Positions 8,796 through 19,253 are shown, numbered from the stretch's first letter. The stretch: DNA of 64,000 nt from an uncultured Clostridia bacterium (GCA_934247935.1 CAKQKE010000009.1:13930-77929); one strand, 5' to 3'. The notes: a model not told the origin generated them from the sequence alone. Translations and numbers: made by a program.

Positions 8796-10097
8796 ATGGA
8801 CCCTGAACCTGAACCCGAACCCAACACGGTTGCTATATTGTTTATCATTATAGTGATTTTAATTGCTATGTCGGCATTTTTTTCCGCAACGGAAACTGCG
8901 TTTTCGTCGGTAAACACCGCAAAACTTAAAGTTAAAGCGGCAGACGGCTCTAAACGAGCAAAACTCGCGCTGCACCTCGCGGACGAAAAATACGACCAAC
9001 TTTTGTACACCGTTTTAATAGGTAACAACATCGTCAACCTCACTATGGCGACCTTGTCGACTTTGATGTTTGCTCAACTCATCACGTCGAGCGAATCTCT
9101 TTCGGCGACGGTATCGACGATAGTTTCGACGATTGCGGTGCTTATTTTCGGCGAAACGACGCCCAAAACGATTGCAAAAGAAAGACCCGAAGCAATTTCG
9201 ATGGCGTTTTGCCATATAATTTACTTTTTAATGATAGTGTTTAAACCGCTTACTTTGGCATTTTCGGGACTTAAACGGTTGATAAGAAAGACGTTCAAAC
9301 TTAAAGAAGTTGACGACGGACTTACCGAAGAAGAACTTTTGACCATTGTCGAAGAGGCAAACGAAGACGGTACGCTCGATAAAAACGAAACCGAACTTAT
9401 TTCAAGCGCGATCGAATTTAACGACGCCGAGGTGGGAGATATTCTCGTGCCGAGGGTTGACGTAGTTGCGGTAAGTCAGGAAATGAGCATGGAAGAGATT
9501 AAATCGGTATTTATTCTCAACGCTTATTCGCGTATGCCCGTGTACAACAAGAGCATAGACCAGATTGTGGGTATGCTTCATGAAAAAGACTTCTTTAAAG
9601 CATACGTAAGCGGCGAAACGAGTATAAATGGCATTGTAAAGCCTATCGCAATCGCTTCCGAACATATGAAAATTTCCACGCTTTTGTCTCAAATGAAAGC
9701 CAAGAAAATACATATGGCGGTGGTGCTCGACGAATATGGCGGCACGCTCGGCATTGCGACTATGGAAGACGTTCTGGAAGAACTTGTAGGCGATATTTGG
9801 GACGAACACGACGAAGTAGTCGATTATTTCACTAAAAAGGACGATAATCATTATATCGTCGACGGCAGAGCCGACCTTGACGACTTTTTCGAGTTGTTTT
9901 CAATCGAAGACAGAGAAGATAAATTCGACGCTCAGACCGTTTCCGGTTGGGTAATAGAAAATCTCGGCATTATCCCAAGACCCGGGCTTTCGTTCGATTA
10001 TGAAAATATCCACGTTACCGTTACTCGTTCAAACAACAGAAAAGTACACGAAGTAGAAGTGGAAATAAAAGAAAAAACCGACGAAAAAGAAGATTGA
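8796..10097 (+). CDS. CNNM/CorC-HlyC family membrane protein (DUF21, CBS pair, CorC_HlyC)
   Basis: The 433-residue protein has an N-terminal DUF21 membrane domain (about residues 10-180; SAFFSATETAFSSVN), a CBS pair (about 205-330; DILVPRVDVVAVS, MAVVLDEYGGTLGIATMEDVLEELVGDIWDE) and a C-terminal CorC_HlyC domain (about 345-425). Family members are linked to magnesium or cobalt efflux; older names call them hemolysins. The extreme N-terminus is an unusual DPEPEPEPN repeat. The ribosome binding site AAAGGAG lies 13-14 bp from the ATG, longer than usual, so the start could differ slightly. Confidence 0.88.
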   Translation: MDPEPEPEPNTVAILFIIIVILIAMSAFFSATETAFSSVNTAKLKVKAADGSKRAKLALHLADEKYDQLLYTVLIGNNIVNLTMATLSTLMFAQLITSSESLSATVSTIVSTIAVLIFGETTPKTIAKERPEAISMAFCHIIYFLMIVFKPLTLAFSGLKRLIRKTFKLKEVDDGLTEEELLTIVEEANEDGTLDKNETELISSAIEFNDAEVGDILVPRVDVVAVSQEMSMEEIKSVFILNAYSRMPVYNKSIDQIVGMLHEKDFFKAYVSGETSINGIVKPIAIASEHMKISTLLSQMKAKKIHMAVVLDEYGGTLGIATMEDVLEELVGDIWDEHDEVVDYFTKKDDNHYIVDGRADLDDFFELFSIEDREDKFDAQTVSGWVIENLGIIPRPGLSFDYENIHVTVTRSNNRKVHEVEVEIKEKTDEKED

Positions 10098-10113
10098 TTT
10101 TTATATGAGGTTG

Positions 10114-10149
10114 TGCGTTTTGCACGATACGTAGCGTATAAAAACGTCG
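10114..10149. repeat. Dispersed palindrome, copy 3
   Basis: TTTTGCACGATACGTAGCG followed by TATAAAAACG, directly 3' of the CorC/HlyC-type gene; a degenerate member of the family. Confidence 0.4.
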
Positions 10150-10208
10150 TTTTATGTGATTGCGGAAAAAACAAGACGCATAAAAACAAAACTAAAAAAT
10201 AAAAATTT

Positions 10209-10245
10209 AAGGCGTTGCGATAAACTTTATCGCAACGCCTTTTAC
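10209..10245. terminator. Bidirectional terminator between convergent genes
   Basis: GGCGTTGCGAT and ATCGCAACGCC form an 11-bp or longer stem (10211-10240) with A- and T-runs on both sides. It separates the plus-strand CorC/HlyC-type gene from the minus-strand ABC transporter gene. Confidence 0.75.
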
Positions 10246-10275
10246 GTGTTTTTAAGTTGTACGTTTTTAAATTTA

Positions 10276-12888
10276 CTATTCCGTTCTTAAAGCAACCACG
10301 GGGTCTTTCTTTGCCGCAATGCTCGAGGGGATAAGCCCGGAAACAGCCGTCAATATTACGCTTATTCCGATTAAAATCAGCGCGCCTATTGCTGGTAGTT
10401 TGGCAATGCCTATAAGGGTGGGTACAAGCGAATGAATAATCGCGTTGACGGGCAGACACAAAATCAAAGCGAGTAAAATGCCTATAATTCCCGCAATAAA
10501 GCCGACGATAAGCGTTTCCGCATTGAAAATTTTGCCGACGTCTCGCTTGCTTGCTCCTAAACTTCGCAAAATTCCTATTTCTTTCGTCCGTTCGAGTACG
10601 GAAATGTATGTGATTATACCAATCATAATAGACGAAACCACAAGCGAAATACCCACGAAACAAATTAGCACTATAGATATCGCTTTTATTATTTCCCCGA
10701 TAGAACTCATAAGGACTTCGTAATAATCCGAATAAGAAATTTCATCCGATTTTTTGTTTACGGAAGAGTTGTAAGTTTTTATAAAGCGCGAAATGTAGTC
10801 TTTATCTTCAAAACTGTTGGGGTATAAAAGTATTTTATTCGGGTTTGCCGTGTCGACGTAACCGAGTTTATTGAGTGCGTCTTGAAAAGCGGTAGAGGAC
10901 GAGTCGAGTTTTTGTCCGTCAAGCACGCTCGTCGTGGGGGAGTTGAGTTGAGCGGTTATGGCGGGCGAAGCGTTTATCATTTGAATAAGTTTGTCGGTAA
11001 GTGCTTTGTTGTATACCGCAGTGCCGCTTATAGATACCGAATTTACGTTCTTTTTTCTTCTCAGAATTCCCGTTACTTTTACCGTGACAAAGTTGTTTTC
11101 GTTGCTCCAATACTCGTCGGTCACTTCTTTATTGACGTAATAGTTGTATTTTTCGCTGCTTTCATCCGTTTCGAGGACGTATTTCATCGCGTTGGGGACA
11201 ATTCTGAACGTTTTGCCCAAAATGTCCTTTTCCATATCATAAGATTTTACGTCGGTTGCGGGGTTGTAAGTTATGCCGTATTCCTCTTGCAAGTATGCAA
11301 GTACGAATTCGTTGTATTTATCCGGCATTGTTTCGTATAAAAGTTTTGCCGTGGCGTTTATTTCTTTAAGCGAGTTGTAAGTCGCGTTATATAAAAGCGA
11401 AGCGGTGTCTTTAAGTCCCAGCATGAAAAGAACGTAATCGTTGATTTGATTGTATTTATCTACCACAATCATTATTTCGGTCGCGCTTGTCTGCTCGGAA
11501 TATTTCCCGCAAATTAAGTCGAACTGGCTTTGAACGAGTTGTCTGTTTTCAATCATTTCCGACCAGACTGTGGTTGAAATAATCGATTTTGCGGTATTGA
11601 ACGCCTTTTTCGTCTGCTCGTCTTTAATAGAATTTATAAGCGAAGTGAGCGCGGTGTTTAAATTTTGCGGCGAAGTTCCGTCTTTCGGGTCGGAATAAAT
11701 TGTTTTTGATACGTTGTAATCGTATGCAATGTTTATCACTTTGCTTCTGTCGATGTTGTTTTCGAGATATACTTTAAAATCTTTTAAATTGTTCGTCTTT
11801 TGCGAATTGGTTATCGCCGTAATCACGTCCGAAAGGGCGGGGTTGGCGGTGATGGTTTTGTCGTTTGGGTAAGCGGGTTTGTTTGTCGAAGAAGAATCGA
11901 GTATCGACCCCGCCGCACCCAATATGTTGTCCGCCATTTGCGAGTATTTATATATCGTCACGGGTGCGCCCGACAATGCGTCCACTTGCAGTTTGTCTAT
12001 ATAATTCTGAAAGCCGCTCGATACCGCCAAAATAAGCGCGATGCCTATTATGCCAAGCGAGCCGGCAAACGCCGTAAGTAAAGTCCTCGTCTTTTTAGTG
12101 ATGAGATTTTTAAGGCTCAATGCGATTGCCGTAAAAAACGACATTCTCGGTTTTTTGTCTTGTTTAGAGCGTACGGTTGCTTTAATCGCGTCTTTTTTTG
12201 GTGGTTTCACGTCATAAGGCATGCTGTCGTTTTGCACTTGCCCGTCTTTTAAATTGATTATTCTCGTGGAGTAATCGTTTGCGAGTTCAGGGTTGTGCGT
12301 GACCATTATTATGAGTTTGTCTTTTGAAATCTCTTTCAATAAATCCATTATTTGCACCGACGTTTTCGTGTCGAGCGCACCTGTCGGCTCGTCCGCCAGA
12401 ATGATTTTAGGGTTGTTTACGATCGCCCTTGCAATAGCAACCCTTTGCATTTGTCCGCCCGAAAGTTGGTTGGGCATTTTGTGTATCTGGTCTTTAAGCC
12501 CCACTTTTTCCAAAGCCTCGACGGCGCGTTTTTTCCGCTCTTCTTTGCTTATACCCGAAAGGGTCAACGCAAGTTCTACGTTTGACAAAACCGATTGGTG
12601 CATGATGAGGTTGTAAGATTGAAAGACAAAACCTATCGAGTGGTTCCGATAATTGTCCCAATCTCTGTCGGTATAATCTTTTGTGCTTACACCGTCGATT
12701 ATAAGGTCGCCTTGCGTGTATCTGTCAAGCCCGCCAATAATGTTGAGAAGGGTGGTTTTGCCGCAACCCGACGCACCCAAAACGGACACAAACTCGCTGT
12801 CCCGGAAATTTATGCTTACGCCGTTCAGTGCGTTTACCGTGGCGTTGCCCGTTATATAATCTTTAGTTATGTTTTTTAATTGCAACAT
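10276..12888 (-). CDS. MacB-like ABC transporter, fused ATPase and FtsX-type permease
   Basis: The 870-residue protein has an N-terminal ATPase (residues 1-225: Walker A GASGCGKT, signature LSGGQMQR, Walker B IILADEPTGAL), a membrane helix at about 270-290, a large extracytoplasmic region (about 290-730), and a C-terminal FtsX-like domain with three helices and SVLERTKEIGILRSLGASKRDV. Such fused proteins are mechanotransmission-type exporters acting on peptides, antibiotics or lipoproteins. No partner adaptor or two-component genes are adjacent, so the substrate is unknown. Confidence 0.88.
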   Translation of the reverse strand: MLQLKNITKDYITGNATVNALNGVSINFRDSEFVSVLGASGCGKTTLLNIIGGLDRYTQGDLIIDGVSTKDYTDRDWDNYRNHSIGFVFQSYNLIMHQSVLSNVELALTLSGISKEERKKRAVEALEKVGLKDQIHKMPNQLSGGQMQRVAIARAIVNNPKIILADEPTGALDTKTSVQIMDLLKEISKDKLIIMVTHNPELANDYSTRIINLKDGQVQNDSMPYDVKPPKKDAIKATVRSKQDKKPRMSFFTAIALSLKNLITKKTRTLLTAFAGSLGIIGIALILAVSSGFQNYIDKLQVDALSGAPVTIYKYSQMADNILGAAGSILDSSSTNKPAYPNDKTITANPALSDVITAITNSQKTNNLKDFKVYLENNIDRSKVINIAYDYNVSKTIYSDPKDGTSPQNLNTALTSLINSIKDEQTKKAFNTAKSIISTTVWSEMIENRQLVQSQFDLICGKYSEQTSATEIMIVVDKYNQINDYVLFMLGLKDTASLLYNATYNSLKEINATAKLLYETMPDKYNEFVLAYLQEEYGITYNPATDVKSYDMEKDILGKTFRIVPNAMKYVLETDESSEKYNYYVNKEVTDEYWSNENNFVTVKVTGILRRKKNVNSVSISGTAVYNKALTDKLIQMINASPAITAQLNSPTTSVLDGQKLDSSSTAFQDALNKLGYVDTANPNKILLYPNSFEDKDYISRFIKTYNSSVNKKSDEISYSDYYEVLMSSIGEIIKAISIVLICFVGISLVVSSIMIGIITYISVLERTKEIGILRSLGASKRDVGKIFNAETLIVGFIAGIIGILLALILCLPVNAIIHSLVPTLIGIAKLPAIGALILIGISVILTAVSGLIPSSIAAKKDPVVALRTE

Positions 12889-13174
12889 AAGCGTACCTCG
12901 TAAACTATACGTAGTTTAGTCAATTATAACAGTTTTCAATTCAAAACGCAACGAAATAACAATTTTTGCCCGACAAAATAAGCGTTAAACGGTCGCATTG
13001 TTTGTCGCAATATGGAAAAACATATTAAATAATCGACTATATTCGACAAACGTTGTCAAAACAAGCAAAATTTTTCGACAAAATATGTTTTATAATCAAA
13101 AGGAAATCAATCGTTGACGGCAAGTTTTATAGCAAAAACGAGAGATTTTTATAGATGATTTTGCGGAGGAAATT

Positions 13175-14140
13175 ATGCAGGCAGGAAAAATTTTAATCGT
13201 ATCGGCAATAATGACGTTTGTAATGTGTTTCGGGGTGTTGTGCGTGTCTATGGCGAGCGGTTGGGAAAGATACCGCGAGTTGAAAGTGAAAATAAGCAAC
13301 ATCGAGAAAGAAAAACCGACACAAAACGACCCGACAGTTGACGTTGACGACCTTTTGAATAAAATTGCGCGGCTCGAGGAGAAAATAGATAAAATAAATA
13401 AAGATTTTCAAATCGATTCGGGCAAAATCGAAGAGTCGTTGGCTAAATATAAAAACGACGCTTTGTCAACGCTTTATACTCTCGATAAAACGCAAGAGGG
13501 TGAAGATTTGTTGAGCGCAGGGGAAATAAATGCGTTTGCGCAAAACATTGCCGCCATAAATTATTCGTTCGACGGGGTAAACAACGAAGAGGAACTGAAA
13601 GTGGTTGTCGAAAAATACAAACACAAAATCGACGCGGTAATTTTGTCGGCTGAAAACTTGGCTGCGGCAAAAGTGGCGGGCGGCGAAAATCTGAAAAAAT
13701 TGACGGAAGAAAAAATTGCGGCAATAAGCAAACTTGACGAGTTTAAAGCAAACGGTTTGCTCAATCAAGACAGTTATGATGATTATATCGGGCAAATTGA
13801 CGCGCTTTTCGGCGATGATGTTTTTAAAAACGCAAGCAGCGAAAACGAAGTCGTTGAAATATATAAACAAGCGAGCAACAAACTCGAAAGTATTAAAAAA
13901 GAAGCCGAAACCGCCGTCGGACAAATAATTAAGGAGAGAATGGATAAGGTCAAAAAAATAGCGACCGACAAGATAGAAAACGAGATTTTTTCTCAAAGGC
14001 AAAACCACCCCGAACTCGTTGCCGAACTGCTTAAAATAAGAAAGAAGTATCTCGATGAAATCGCGCTTTTAAACACCGAAGAAGAGGTGGCGAGCGCATA
14101 TGCCGATTTCTCGCGCGAGGTGTACTCGCTTTGCGGATAA
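13175..14140 (+). CDS. Membrane-anchored coiled-coil protein of unknown function
   Basis: The 321-residue protein has one hydrophobic segment at residues 5-25 (signal peptide or anchor) and then a mostly helical, charged sequence with heptad-like KIARLEEKIDKINKDF. I recognise no named family. GGAGG lies 5 bp before the ATG. The next gene overlaps its end by 10 bp and encodes a similar helical, membrane-attached protein, so the two probably act together at the cell envelope. The 286-bp gap upstream contains the palindrome AAACTATACGTAGTTT but no clear plus-strand promoter. Confidence 0.65.
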   Translation: MQAGKILIVSAIMTFVMCFGVLCVSMASGWERYRELKVKISNIEKEKPTQNDPTVDVDDLLNKIARLEEKIDKINKDFQIDSGKIEESLAKYKNDALSTLYTLDKTQEGEDLLSAGEINAFAQNIAAINYSFDGVNNEEELKVVVEKYKHKIDAVILSAENLAAAKVAGGENLKKLTEEKIAAISKLDEFKANGLLNQDSYDDYIGQIDALFGDDVFKNASSENEVVEIYKQASNKLESIKKEAETAVGQIIKERMDKVKKIATDKIENEIFSQRQNHPELVAELLKIRKKYLDEIALLNTEEEVASAYADFSREVYSLCG

Positions 14141-14895
14141 AGTTGAAAAGGGCGGCGCTTTTTTCGTCGCGAATATTTTTGCTATGTGTAATTTTGCCGT
14201 GCGTGTTCGTGCTGTTGTGCGGTTGCTTTAATTATTCTTTTTCTTACATATACAGGCAGGGCGACAAGGCTCTTTACGAAAAGGAAAACGCAGTAAAGCA
14301 ACTGAAATTTTTAAACGAAGAAGAAACCAAAGGATACGTTTATGCGTTGAGAAAAGAAACGCTGAGACTCGGCAAAGCGAAAAATAAAGCCGAAGCCGAA
14401 AAATTATTGGACGGCTACGTAATTTCGCTCAATCAGATTTTTTTGCAAGCGCAAGAGACCGACGAGCATAAGATGACGCTTAAAAGCGAATGCGGAAATA
14501 TAATTTTGTCGACAACCGAAGAAATAAATAAGTTGGGCGGGCTGACCGTTATGGAGAAAAATATTTTTGCCGATGCGCTTATATTCGACGATTATTCCGC
14601 GCTTTCTCTGAAAAGGCTCGACGAGTACAAAAATAAGTTGACCGTTATCGCCGAAAAAGCGGATAAGTTGGCTTTAAAACTCGATAAAATGCGCAACGAC
14701 AGCATACAACGAAGAGAAGGTTTAAGCAAAGAATATTCCGATATGTTAGATGATTTTTTGCACGACAGCATGTTTACCGACCAAATTTGCGGAATCGATA
14801 AAATCGAAAATAAAGTAAACGTCGTTGAAGAAGAGTATGTTTCTTTAATTGCTTACATTGACTTTATGACGCAAATAAAAACAGATTTATGCTGA
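14131..14895 (+). CDS. Helical lipoprotein or membrane-anchored protein of unknown function
   Basis: The frame has no ATG start; TTG at 14131 is the likely start and overlaps the previous gene by 10 bp, with AGGTG about 15 bp upstream. The roughly 254-residue product has a hydrophobic N-terminus ending in a possible lipobox (VLLCGC) and then a helical, Lys/Glu-rich sequence (EKLLDGYVISLNQIFLQAQE). It resembles its upstream neighbour in composition. No family recognised. Confidence 0.6.
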   Translation: MRIKLKRAALFSSRIFLLCVILPCVFVLLCGCFNYSFSYIYRQGDKALYEKENAVKQLKFLNEEETKGYVYALRKETLRLGKAKNKAEAEKLLDGYVISLNQIFLQAQETDEHKMTLKSECGNIILSTTEEINKLGGLTVMEKNIFADALIFDDYSALSLKRLDEYKNKLTVIAEKADKLALKLDKMRNDSIQRREGLSKEYSDMLDDFLHDSMFTDQICGIDKIENKVNVVEEEYVSLIAYIDFMTQIKTDLC

Positions 14896-15073
14896 AATGC
14901 GTTTTGTTCGGCAACAAAAGGTATACAAAAATAAAAAAACCGAAACTCAGTTGCGAAAATCCGGTTTTAAAATGCGGTGCGTTTTAAATAAATCAATCGG
15001 TAAACGCAGTTAAAAACCATTACAGCGTATATAGAGATTATATTTTTTTAAAATATAAATTTTGACAAAACGC

Positions 15074-15102
15074 TTGACATAACACCATATGTGTTATACT
15101 AT
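15074..15102 (+). promoter_or_regulatory. Promoter with internal palindrome before the uL15-like gene
   Basis: TTGACA (15074-15079) and TACTAT (15097-15102) are 17 bp apart. The spacer holds an imperfect dyad, ATAACACCATATGTGTTAT (15079-15097), a possible operator. The start codon is 130 bp downstream; I found no other feature in the leader. Confidence 0.5.
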
Positions 15103-15231
15103 TTAAATATATATAATTATCGGAAAACACATAAGCGTTGAGCCGCTTTTGCTTTACGCATAAAGTACGGTTGCGCAAAAATTTATATGCTTTGACTAAT
15201 ATTAAAAATCGACGACAATCGGAGTGCCACT

Positions 15232-16602
15232 ATGCAAAACAAACACGAAACGAATTTTGAAAACACTAAAGAACAATTAAATGAGACTTTGACCGAAAAC
15301 GGCGCATCAAGCAAAAAGAAGGGTAAAAATTACGGCGATTCGCAAAAGAAAACCGCTAAATACGTTATTTCGGCGATTGCCGTCGGCAATGAAAGCGTGA
15401 CCGAAGTACCCGCAGCCCCCATCGAGAGAAAAATTCAGTTGGGGCAAGGGGTTTTTACGCCGTGCAACGTTATCGAAAATAACTACACCAGTAGCACGAT
15501 TTTAATTAACGGCAAGTTTAAAATTTATGCCGAGCCGATGAGCGACGCTAAAATAAACGAGTTTTTCAGCGAGCCTGAAATTGCGGTAAAATCCACCGAA
15601 GTCGCCGACGAAACTTCTCAAGCCGAGGAAAAGAAACCTGTAGTTGCACTCGAAGAAGAGCAAGTCGAAGAGGTTGAAAAAACCGAAGTAGTTGAAAAGT
15701 CTGAAGATGGTACCGAAACTGAAGAACAATCCGTTCAAACTGCCGAGCCCGTTGAAGAACAAATTTCGGAGCAAGAGTCCGAAAACGGCGATAATGGCGA
15801 CAATGCGGAAGAAATCGAAGAAAAAGCGATTGTAGATACTGACGGCGTTTTGCTTGAAACCGAGGAAGAGATTGAAGAAATCGCAGCCGAGACAAACGAA
15901 CTCGAACCGCAAGAAGATCAACAAGAGCAAGATACTTCCGGTAAGACCGAAGATGAGATCAAGGAAGAGGAAGTTGTTCAAGAACAACCCGAAGAGCAAA
16001 CAGCCGAAAACGTAATCGACGAAATATCCGCTACGGAAGATACCGATACTGCCGAAGAATCGGTTGAACAAGCGGCTGTCGGAGCAACCGACGCCGACAC
16101 GACCGAAGAAATCGAGCAAACGAAGACGGAAATCGAAGAGGTTGAAGAAGAGGAAGAAACTTCCGACGAATCCGAACAAGGCGAAGTAGATAAAGACGGT
16201 GCGCCCGTATACGAAGTAAACAGAGATTTTGAAATCAAAGAAGAAGTATCCGTAAGCGAGGCTACAAAACTTATGTCCGACGAAGACGCTAAGATGCTTG
16301 TAGAAGAAGAGGTTGTTCCTGGCGACGAAGCGATAAGCACCGTTTACCAGTACAGAAACAAAGCAGTTAAAGACATAATCAATATAGACGTAATTTCCGC
16401 TAATTTCAAGCCCGGCGAATATGTAAATCTCGAAACGCTTAAAGAGCATAAACTTATCGGCAAAAAGACTACATATGTTAAAGTTCTTGCAAGGGGTTAT
16501 ATCAACAAGCCGCTTATTGTCGAGGCCGACGCATTTTCCATCGAGGCAATTAAGATGATTGTTTTGACCGGCGGCAGAGTAATACGCAAACGTTCTAAAT
16601 GA
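15232..16602 (+). CDS. Very acidic protein with C-terminal uL15-like domain
   Basis: The 456-residue protein has three parts: a basic N-terminus (about 1-60), a long Glu-rich low-complexity region (about 120-330), and a C-terminal segment (about 385-455) with NLETLKEHKLIGKKTTYVKV, ARGYINKPLIVEADAFS and ALKMIVLTGG-like spacing (IKMIVLTGGRVI). That last segment matches the C-terminal fold of ribosomal protein uL15. It is not the normal L15 gene, because the N-terminal half of L15 is missing and no ribosomal operon surrounds it. It may bind RNA or ribosomes, but this is inference. Confidence 0.7.
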   Translation: MQNKHETNFENTKEQLNETLTENGASSKKKGKNYGDSQKKTAKYVISAIAVGNESVTEVPAAPIERKIQLGQGVFTPCNVIENNYTSSTILINGKFKIYAEPMSDAKINEFFSEPEIAVKSTEVADETSQAEEKKPVVALEEEQVEEVEKTEVVEKSEDGTETEEQSVQTAEPVEEQISEQESENGDNGDNAEEIEEKAIVDTDGVLLETEEEIEEIAAETNELEPQEDQQEQDTSGKTEDEIKEEEVVQEQPEEQTAENVIDEISATEDTDTAEESVEQAAVGATDADTTEEIEQTKTEIEEVEEEEETSDESEQGEVDKDGAPVYEVNRDFEIKEEVSVSEATKLMSDEDAKMLVEEEVVPGDEAISTVYQYRNKAVKDIINIDVISANFKPGEYVNLETLKEHKLIGKKTTYVKVLARGYINKPLIVEADAFSIEAIKMIVLTGGRVIRKRSK

Positions 16603-16616
16603 CTTGTTTGAAGGCT

Positions 16617-16645
16617 TTATTCGATACGTATTGCGCAAAAACGAC
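16617..16645. repeat. Dispersed palindrome, copy 4
   Basis: CGATACGTATTGCGCAAAAA, 3' of the uL15-like gene. Between here and 16859 I see only AT-rich sequence and a small hairpin. Confidence 0.45.
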
Positions 16646-16859
16646 ATTTTTGCGTGTGAAAGCGACAAAATTTACGATTTTCAAACGTGCTGTTTATAAA
16701 GACTAATTAAAAGATTTAAAGAAACGCAATGCATTTTTACGGCATAACGCCAGGAAACAAAGCGTTTCTTTTTTTGTGCAAAAAGGGTGATTTTATTTGC
16801 AAAGGAATAAAAAACACACCTTGACAAATATAATAGGTTGATTTATAATATAATTAATT

Positions 16860-17245
16860 GAAATCTTGCTTGCAAGGGAATTTCAATTAATTATATTGCA
16901 ATTTTAGTCGCGAGAAAAATTTTAATTTTTATCGCAGTCCGCGAAGGCGGACAAAAAATTTATGTAAAATAAATTTTACAGACGAAAATTATAATATAAT
17001 AAAAGACGATAAAACCGTGTTTCAGCAATACAGAAATCTTGCTTGCAAGGGAATTTCAATTAATTATATTGCAATTTTAGTCGCGAGAAAAATTTTAATT
17101 TTTATCGCAGTCCGCGAAGGTGGACAAAAAATTTATGTAAAATAAATTTTACAGACGAAAATTATAATATAAAAAGACGATAAAGCCGTGTTTCAGCAAT
17201 ACAGAAATCTTGCTTGCAAGGGAATTTCAATTAATTATATTGCAA
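16860..17245. repeat. Tandem repeat, about 2.2 copies of a 171-173 bp unit
   Basis: Units begin GAAATCTTGCTTGCAAGGG at 16860, 17033 and 17204; the third copy stops after about 40 bp. Copies one and two differ at only a few positions. The unit contains CTTGCTTGCAAGGG, TCCGCGAAGGCGGAC (a small stem) and ACGAAAATTATAATAT. Reverse-complement versions of the first and last motifs recur at 32.7-33.1 kb. There is no coding potential; the remainder up to deoC (17246-17439) is AT-rich with no clear signal. Confidence 0.8.
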
Positions 17246-17439
17246 ACTCAAGAGCAAAGTTTTACTTTGCAAGTGCGTCGGTAATTAAAATATGATTTGC
17301 AACCGTTTATAAAAACCTTATATAATACGACAATTCAAAAATTTATAAAATCAGATTGCGAAGTATACGACCGTTTAAGTTCGCAAGATTTTCAATATTT
17401 TAAAATAAACTTCGTTATAATTTAATTAAGAGGTGCGAC

Positions 17440-18099
17440 ATGAATATAAAAGAAATACTTGCAAAATGCGACCACACGTTGCTTTCTACCACCGCCACAT
17501 GGGAAGATATTAAAACCGTGCTTGACGACGGAATAAAATATCACACGGCTTCGGCTTGTATACCGCCTTGTTACGTCAAACGTGCAAAAGAATATGTCGG
17601 CGATAAATTGCCTGTTTGCACTGTTATCGGCTTTCCGAACGGTTACAGCACTACCGAAGTAAAAAATTATGAAACGCAAGTTGCGCTCAACGACGGCGCG
17701 GACGAAATAGACATGGTAATCAACCTCGGCGATTTAAAGTCGGGCAATTACGAAAAAATCAAAGAGGAAATTTCTCTTTTAAAAAGCACGTGTAAGGATA
17801 AAGTTTTAAAGGTAATAATCGAAACGTGCCTTTTAACCGAGGAAGAAAAAATACAAATGTGTAAAGTCGTGACCGAAGCGGGTGCTGATTTTATAAAAAC
17901 TTCCACAGGTTTTTCTACTGCCGGAGCGACAAAAGAGGACGTGATTATTTTTAAAAAGCACGTCGGCAAAGGTGTAAAAATCAAAGCGGCGGGCGGCATT
18001 TCTTCCATTAAAGACGCCGAAGATTTTATTTCGCTCGGCGCGGATAGGCTTGGAACTTCGCGTATAGTCAAAATAGTTAAGATGCAGGAAAACAAATAG
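17440..18099 (+). CDS. deoC: Deoxyribose-phosphate aldolase
   Basis: The 219-residue class I aldolase cleaves 2-deoxyribose 5-phosphate to glyceraldehyde 3-phosphate and acetaldehyde. The Schiff-base lysine is K153 in [15 protein letters not shown]; the proton-relay lysine is K182 in [15 protein letters not shown] carries the conserved aspartate. GAGGTG precedes the ATG. It is first in a run of nucleoside-salvage genes and disposes of the pentose released by the phosphorylases. Confidence 0.95.
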   Translation: MNIKEILAKCDHTLLSTTATWEDIKTVLDDGIKYHTASACIPPCYVKRAKEYVGDKLPVCTVIGFPNGYSTTEVKNYETQVALNDGADEIDMVINLGDLKSGNYEKIKEEISLLKSTCKDKVLKVIIETCLLTEEEKIQMCKVVTEAGADFIKTSTGFSTAGATKEDVIIFKKHVGKGVKIKAAGGISSIKDAEDFISLGADRLGTSRIVKIVKMQENK

Positions 18100-18477
18100 A
18101 ATAAACTTGTCGCATAAATCTCGCTTAATTGCGATAATTTGACGCTTTTACGCAAGACGGTGCGTGTAAAAACGACAAAAATTAAAAACAAAAACCATAA
18201 AACGCAATTGAAATCGGAAGAATAATAAGTGTTATGCACAACCGCAACTGAATTAAAGCGAATCACCTCGTATTTAGCGTTTGCGGAATTGTAAAGGGTT
18301 AAACCCGCGCATAAAAATTAATAAACGCGCGAAAAAATTTTTAAATGCGCAAGAAAATATAAAACGGACGATTTTTAACAGCCCCTACGTTATATAAGTA
18401 GGAAAAATAAAACAACTGAAAATATCACTGAAACTAAATTTTTAAATATAAACGGTTTTTATATAAGGAGAAAGAAA
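18100..18477. other. Intergenic region deoC-deoD
   Basis: No gene is supported. It contains a degenerate palindrome-family copy (TTTTACGCAAGACGGTGCG, about 18147-18172) and a small CCTAC/GTAGG hairpin near 18385-18403. No strong promoter seen; AAGGAG precedes deoD. Confidence 0.35.
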
Positions 18478-19206
18478 ATGAAAAATAAAGAATTACACCC
18501 CAACGTACCTACGCCGCACATTACTGCCAAATACGGCGATTTTGCCGAAACGGTACTTATGCCCGGCGACCCGCTCCGCGCCAAATTCATTGCGGAAAAT
18601 TTTTTGCAAGACGCTGTGCTTGTCAACAACGTAAGGGGAGTCAACGGCTACACGGGTTATTATAAAGGAAAAAGAGTGTCGGTTATGGCTTCGGGAATGG
18701 GGCAGCCGTCGATAGGTATTTACTCGTACGAATTATTCAATTTTTACGGAGTAAAAAACATTATCAGAGTAGGTTCTTGCGGGGCGTTCGACAAAGATTT
18801 GCACGCGAGAGATATAGTAATCGCCATGGGAGCGTGTACAAACGGAAATTATGCAATGCAATACGGTTTGCCGGGGACTTTCTGCCCCATAGCCGACTTC
18901 GGTTTGGTGCGCAAGGCTGTGGACGCTTGCGAAAAGGCAAACGTAAAATATAAAGTAGGCAATATTTTCTCTTCGGATATTTTTTACAACGAATCAGGCG
19001 CAGATATGAAATGGGCAAATATGGGCGTTTTGGGAGTAGAAATGGAAAGTGCCGCTTTGTACTGCAACGCTGCAAGAGCAGGTAAAAAGGCTTTGTGTAT
19101 TTGCACGGTAAGCGACAGTTTTGTTTATCCCGAAGAAAACACTACCGCCGAAGAAAGACAAAATTCTTTCACGAAGATGATGGAAATCGCGCTTGAAATC
19201 GCATAA
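18478..19206 (+). CDS. deoD: Purine nucleoside phosphorylase, DeoD type
   Basis: The 242-residue hexameric-type phosphorylase has the family motifs [37 protein letters not shown] and [13 protein letters not shown], and CTVSDSF with the catalytic aspartate. It splits purine (deoxy)nucleosides to base and pentose 1-phosphate, which DeoB then isomerises. Confidence 0.95.
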   Translation: MKNKELHPNVPTPHITAKYGDFAETVLMPGDPLRAKFIAENFLQDAVLVNNVRGVNGYTGYYKGKRVSVMASGMGQPSIGIYSYELFNFYGVKNIIRVGSCGAFDKDLHARDIVIAMGACTNGNYAMQYGLPGTFCPIADFGLVRKAVDACEKANVKYKVGNIFSSDIFYNESGADMKWANMGVLGVEMESAALYCNAARAGKKALCICTVSDSFVYPEENTTAEERQNSFTKMMEIALEIA

Positions 19207-19253
19207 GAAAGATATAACAAAAGAATATAAACGATATAACAGGAGAATATAAT

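Noticed and set aside
15502..16668. Long minus-strand open frame opposite the uL15-like gene
   Set aside because: It is the mirror of the Glu-rich codons, rich in Phe and Leu, with no ribosome binding site. The plus-strand frame has a promoter, a start and a recognisable domain.
18100..18477. Purine or guanidine riboswitch upstream of deoD
   Set aside because: No conserved aptamer core or terminator could be recognised.
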